NCBI RefSeq assembly: GCF_001570765.1
Contig: NZ_BCSH01000037.1
Span: 23,254 to 87,253, forward strand
Direction: 5' to 3'
Source: Nocardiopsis listeri NBRC 13360
GTDB lineage: Bacteria; Actinomycetota; Actinomycetes; Streptosporangiales; Streptosporangiaceae
DNA length: 64,000 nt
The position numbers and the translations under genes are program-made. This document shows, piece after piece, positions 58,693 to 64,000 of the stretch. Positions within the stretch are counted from its first letter, which is position 1; each line of letters starts with the position of its first letter. The notes below the pieces were generated by a model that had not been told where the DNA came from, searched no databases, and worked only from the letters and a program-made list of their open reading frames with translations.

Positions 58693-59643
58693 GTGCCGGA
58701 CGATTCGGTCGCCTATGTGGACGGCCCCTGGACCCACCGGACGGTGGGCGCGGCCGGAGCCAGGTTCCACATGGCCGAACTCGGTGAAGGTCCACTGGTC
58801 CTCCTCCTGCACGGCTTCCCCCAGTTCTGGTGGACGTGGCGCGACCAGATGAGCGCCCTGGCCGGGGTCGGGTACCGAGCCGTCGCCGTCGACCTGCGGG
58901 GTTATGGTGCCAGTGACAAGACCCCACGGGGGTACGACCTGGTGGGTCTGGCGCAGGACATGGCGGGCCTGGTCCGTGCCCTCGGGGCCGCCGAGGCCAT
59001 CGTGGTCGGACACGGGATCGGCGGGTTGATCGGCTGGACCATGACCGCCTATCACCCGGGTACGGTTCGCGCCTTGGCCGCGGTTTCGGCCCCCCATCCC
59101 CGACGCGCCGCCCGCGCCTTCCTCTTCCCGGGGCCCGGCGCCGGTCACATGCTCCGCGCCCAGGTGCCGATCCTCCCCGAACACCGGCTGCTCGCCGACG
59201 GTTGTGCCCGTGTGGGCGAGCTCCTCCACGCCTGGTCGGCCCCGGGATGGCCCGACCGCGAGGCCGAGGAACGCTACCGTCTCGCCTTCTCGATTCCGAA
59301 GGTCTCGCACTGCTCGCTGGAGTACCACCGCTGGATCTTCCGGTCGCGGTGGCGCATGGACGGCCTCCGGTACGCCCACTGGATGCGCGCCACCGTGCGG
59401 GTCCCCGTCCTCCAACTGCATGGTTCCCTGGACCCGCTCTGTCCACCGAAGGTCGCCCGATCCTCGGCACGACTCGTCACCGGCTCCTACAGCTGGGTTT
59501 CGGTGGCCGAGGCCGGACACTTCCCCCATGAGGAGCGACCGCGTCAGGTCGCGGAGGCTCTCGTAGGGTGGTTGCGGGAGATCGATGGCGACCGGCGGGG
59601 AGGCACCCATGACGACACGGACCAAGGGCGAACGCGACCGTAA
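58693..59643 (+). CDS. Alpha/beta hydrolase (EphE-like) without the usual nucleophile
   Basis: A 316-residue alpha/beta hydrolase. The oxyanion region LLHGFPQFWWTW is typical of epoxide hydrolases, and the acid (HGSLDPLCPP) and histidine (AEAGHFPHEE) are present. At the nucleophile elbow the sequence is VVGHGIGGL, with Gly where epoxide hydrolases have Asp and esterases have Ser. In mycobacteria the gene at this position is ephE. This one may have a changed activity or be a binding protein. It starts 10 bases after the holin-like gene, and its end overlaps the DUF309 gene by 35 bases. Confidence 0.82.
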   Translation: MPDDSVAYVDGPWTHRTVGAAGARFHMAELGEGPLVLLLHGFPQFWWTWRDQMSALAGVGYRAVAVDLRGYGASDKTPRGYDLVGLAQDMAGLVRALGAAEAIVVGHGIGGLIGWTMTAYHPGTVRALAAVSAPHPRRAARAFLFPGPGAGHMLRAQVPILPEHRLLADGCARVGELLHAWSAPGWPDREAEERYRLAFSIPKVSHCSLEYHRWIFRSRWRMDGLRYAHWMRATVRVPVLQLHGSLDPLCPPKVARSSARLVTGSYSWVSVAEAGHFPHEERPRQVAEALVGWLREIDGDRRGGTHDDTDQGRTRP

Positions 59644-60112
59644 CGAGGTCGGGCGGGCACAGAATCAGCGTCCTCGTGACCGATACGGGCGCCCGATGCC
59701 TCGTGGTGGTCGGGGCGAGGTCGAACGTGTGCCCGACGACGCGGAGTTCACCGTGGAGGAAGGGCTGGGCGAGGCCCAACGGCTCTTGGACCAGGGTTAC
59801 GCGTTCACCGCGCACGAAGTGCTCGAAGCGGTCTGGAAGTCGTCCCCGGAGCCGGAGCGGGAGCTGTGGCGCGGACTTGCGCAGACCGCGGTCGGAGTCA
59901 CCCACGCCCAGCGCGGTAACCGGTTGGGCGCGGCTCGCCTGTTGCGACGAGGCGCCGACCGGGTGGAGGAGTTCGGCCCGGACGCTCCACACGGGGTGGA
60001 CGTGGTGGGGATCGCCGCGTTCGCACGGGGTCTGGCCGACGACCTCGACAGCGGTCGTGCCACCTCCGGCGACGGTATCGACCCCTCTGGAATGCGGCTC
60101 CGGACGGCCTAA
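59609..60112 (+). CDS. DUF309 protein
   Basis: A 167-residue protein whose centre reads GYAFTAHEVLEAVW, then LWRGLAQTAVGVTHAQRGN, the DUF309 signature. The first 45 residues are basic and disordered. GGGGAGG precedes the ATG. It overlaps the 3' end of the hydrolase gene in another frame. The family is all-helical with no established function. Confidence 0.87.
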   Translation: MTTRTKGERDRNEVGRAQNQRPRDRYGRPMPRGGRGEVERVPDDAEFTVEEGLGEAQRLLDQGYAFTAHEVLEAVWKSSPEPERELWRGLAQTAVGVTHAQRGNRLGAARLLRRGADRVEEFGPDAPHGVDVVGIAAFARGLADDLDSGRATSGDGIDPSGMRLRTA

Positions 60113-60232
60113 TTCCGTCCGGACCGAAACCCGCCAATAGAGCGGTATAACAGGGGTCGGCGATACCACTGACCCGCCTGTGCCTCCAGTGGCTACAGAG
60201 GGTGATTTCTGATTCGTGCCCGTATACGTGTT

Positions 60233-60261
60233 TTGTCATTTTCATGGCACTATCACGTTAT
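60233..60261 (+). promoter_or_regulatory. Candidate promoter in the hppA leader region
   Basis: TTGTCA and CGTTAT are separated by 17 bases in a clearly AT-rich part of the 506-base gap. This gives a leader of about 350 bases before hppA. Other AT-rich stretches in the gap could hold further promoters. No gene is supported in the gap. Confidence 0.5.
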
Positions 60262-60618
60262 GCGATGTTATCTGAGACAAAAAAGACCAACAAAGACATT
60301 AATCCGAACCCCGAGATCACCATGGGGTCACATCTTCGACCCCACTTGGGGAAATGGTGAACCGGCCCTCTCAATTATTCTTCCGCGTGCGTACAATCCC
60401 CGGATCACCGCTCGCCGGTACGTGACGCGGGCGGCGTGCACCACACAGAAAGGTGGCACCGCTTCGACCCCGACCCGCGTGATGTCTCCCCAGTTCAATA
60501 CCCCTGTGGACGACGGAACGCATACGGCGGTGCGCGGCACCGAAGCCCAAGAGGCGGCTGTTCCGCACACCTTCGATGACGGGGCCGAAAAGGATGTGCC
60601 CGTCTCAAGGAGGACGGA

Positions 60619-63078
<2,460 letters not shown>

Positions 63079-63219
63079 CCCCACCGACCCCGGGTAGGGA
63101 GACCTCTTGCCTCCCCACCTTCGCCGAGCGGCCGTCCGGGACCTCCGGGCGGCCGCTCCGTTCACGCACCTACCCTGGTGGAACGGACGTCGGTGCTCGA
63201 ACGAAGGAGTTGTGTCGAG

Positions 63220-63312
63220 GTGTCGGGAGCAAAGGGACTGTTCATCATCCTTGGGGCCATGTTCGGCTTCATGGCCTTCCTCGCGGTGGTCGCCACGGTG
63301 GTGTCCCCATGA
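63220..63312 (+). CDS. 30-residue membrane microprotein coupled to sixA
   Basis: A GTG with AAGGAG ten bases upstream (and GAGG beside it) opens a 30-codon frame. The product is a lone hydrophobic helix (FIILGAMFGFMAFLAVV) with a short polar start. Its TGA overlaps the ATG of sixA (ATGA), so the two are translationally coupled. I know no family. It may be a membrane anchor or regulator for SixA, or simply drive sixA translation. Confidence 0.5.
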   Translation: MSGAKGLFIILGAMFGFMAFLAVVATVVSP

Positions 63313-63782
63313 GTCGCACGCTCCTCCTGATGCGCCACGCGAAGGCCGAAGACGGGTTCGGGTCGATCGACTTCGACCGTGCCCTCACCGATGAAGGCCG
63401 TGACCAGGCCGAGCGGGTCGGTCGTCTCCTCAAGGAGAAGGGGTACGCACCGGAACACGTCGTCTGCTCCGCGGCCGCACGGACACGGCAGACCCTGGAC
63501 GGGGTCCTGGGCGCGATGGATCAGGCCCCGGAGGTCGACCACACCGAGGCCGCCTACCTCGCCGGCCCGGACGGCCTCCTGGAACTCATCACCTACGTGG
63601 ACCCGGCGGTGGACACCCTCCTGGTGGTCGGACACAACCCGACCATCGCTCAGGTGGCCGCGTCATTCATCGGAGAGCAGGCCATGGCGGCGTTCTCGCC
63701 GGCCACCGTCGCGGCGATCGACATCGAGGTGGAGTGGCTCTACGCGGCTCCGGGAACGGGCACCGGACGGATCCTCAATTGA
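63309..63782 (+). CDS. sixA: SixA-type phosphohistidine phosphatase
   Basis: A 157-residue histidine phosphatase superfamily protein. The catalytic RHAKAE is near the N-terminus, a second Arg in SAAARTRQT, and the second catalytic His in VVGHNPT. SixA-type enzymes remove phosphate from histidines of phosphotransfer or PTS proteins. Length is normal. The preceding microprotein frame overlaps its start codon. Confidence 0.9.
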   Translation: MSRTLLLMRHAKAEDGFGSIDFDRALTDEGRDQAERVGRLLKEKGYAPEHVVCSAAARTRQTLDGVLGAMDQAPEVDHTEAAYLAGPDGLLELITYVDPAVDTLLVVGHNPTIAQVAASFIGEQAMAAFSPATVAAIDIEVEWLYAAPGTGTGRILN

Positions 63783-63809
63783 TGTGACCCACAGCACAGG
63801 ACCTCCGGG

Positions 63810-63838
63810 TTGCACGGTCGGAGGCCGGGGGGTAATGT
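63810..63838 (+). promoter_or_regulatory. Promoter pointing out of the window
   Basis: TTGCAC and TAATGT are separated by exactly 17 bases, so a transcript should start near 63845 and run to the window's right end. No gene is complete in the remaining 155 bases. A TAAGAT at the very end may serve a leaderless gene just outside. Confidence 0.6.
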
Positions 63839-64000
63839 TCTCCGAGTCGCCTCCGAACGGCCCAAGGCCGAGAGGGGGACGAGATCTTCTCGATCGAATC
63901 GAACACGGGTTCTCCGTGGGCGTGATCGGATCTTCGAGTCAGACACTTCCTCTTCTTCACCGAAATGGTTCGGGCACTCCCCGAGACATGTAAGATGATG

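Overview
The window is high-GC DNA, roughly 70 percent GC with strong G/C preference at third codon positions. Many GTG starts, many genes with a TANNNT -10 box ending 6 to 8 bases before the start codon (leaderless transcription), and families typical of actinomycetes (WhiB/WblA, BldG, Bpa, DUF397/DUF5753, AfsR-type SARP, actinobacterial Tad pilus) point to a chromosome of a filamentous actinobacterium. Nocardiopsaceae is my best guess, but the genus is not proven by anything here. The genes look like ordinary chromosome. I see no insertion sequence, integrase, prophage or CRISPR array.

Layout. 1-5 kb: a 5'-truncated PAS sensor histidine kinase, an RsbW-like ATPase, a STAS antagonist, a family 2 glycosyltransferase, a DUF4446 protein and pheA. 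5-12 kb: serS, the proteasome activator Bpa, a quinone oxidoreductase, a long-tailed MinD/ParA-type ATPase and two tandem universal stress proteins. 12-16 kb: an XRE(DUF5753)-DUF397 pair beside two small unknown genes, then a secreted TAP-type hydrolase. 16-20 kb: tRNA-Ser, a hotdog thioesterase, a stand-alone beta-clamp gene, a cluster of DnaA boxes, and a DUF2786 gene. 20-25 kb: a Nudix protein, membrane proteins and a three-gene set of membrane-anchored proteins. 25-30 kb: small peptide genes, a 1000-residue AfsR-like regulator, an MpaB/DUF2236 oxygenase and a secreted AA10 lytic polysaccharide monooxygenase.

30-48 kb is a conserved actinobacterial core block: tRNA-Pro, metallophosphoesterase, YqeY, PonA2-like PBP, WblA, two ArsA-type ATPases, DUF4177, RidA, Nudix, metallo-beta-lactamase fold, Crp, Nth, CoA-type Nudix, MarP-like protease, ApgA-like and BldG, and an MrfA-like helicase. 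From memory this order resembles both the Streptomyces coelicolor wblA-bldG neighbourhood and the M. tuberculosis nth-crp-whiB4-ponA2 neighbourhood. 48-54 kb holds a Tad/Flp pilus locus as two convergent operons: pilin, TadE-like proteins and a Pro-rich surface protein on the plus strand, and CpaE-TadA-TadB-TadC on the minus strand. 55-64 kb holds a Fic-like protein, acs, a holin-like membrane protein, an alpha/beta hydrolase, DUF309, the K+-independent-type proton pyrophosphatase hppA, and a 30-residue membrane microprotein coupled to sixA.

Themes. Two partner-switching sets (ATPase plus STAS antagonist, and ApgA-like plus BldG), Crp, WblA and AfsR-like proteins make this a regulator-rich region tied to stress and development. 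The most unusual features are the DnaA-box cluster between convergent beta-clamp and DUF2786 genes, the peptide-plus-AfsR locus, a Fic-like protein without its catalytic residues, and several small genes missed by length cut-offs.
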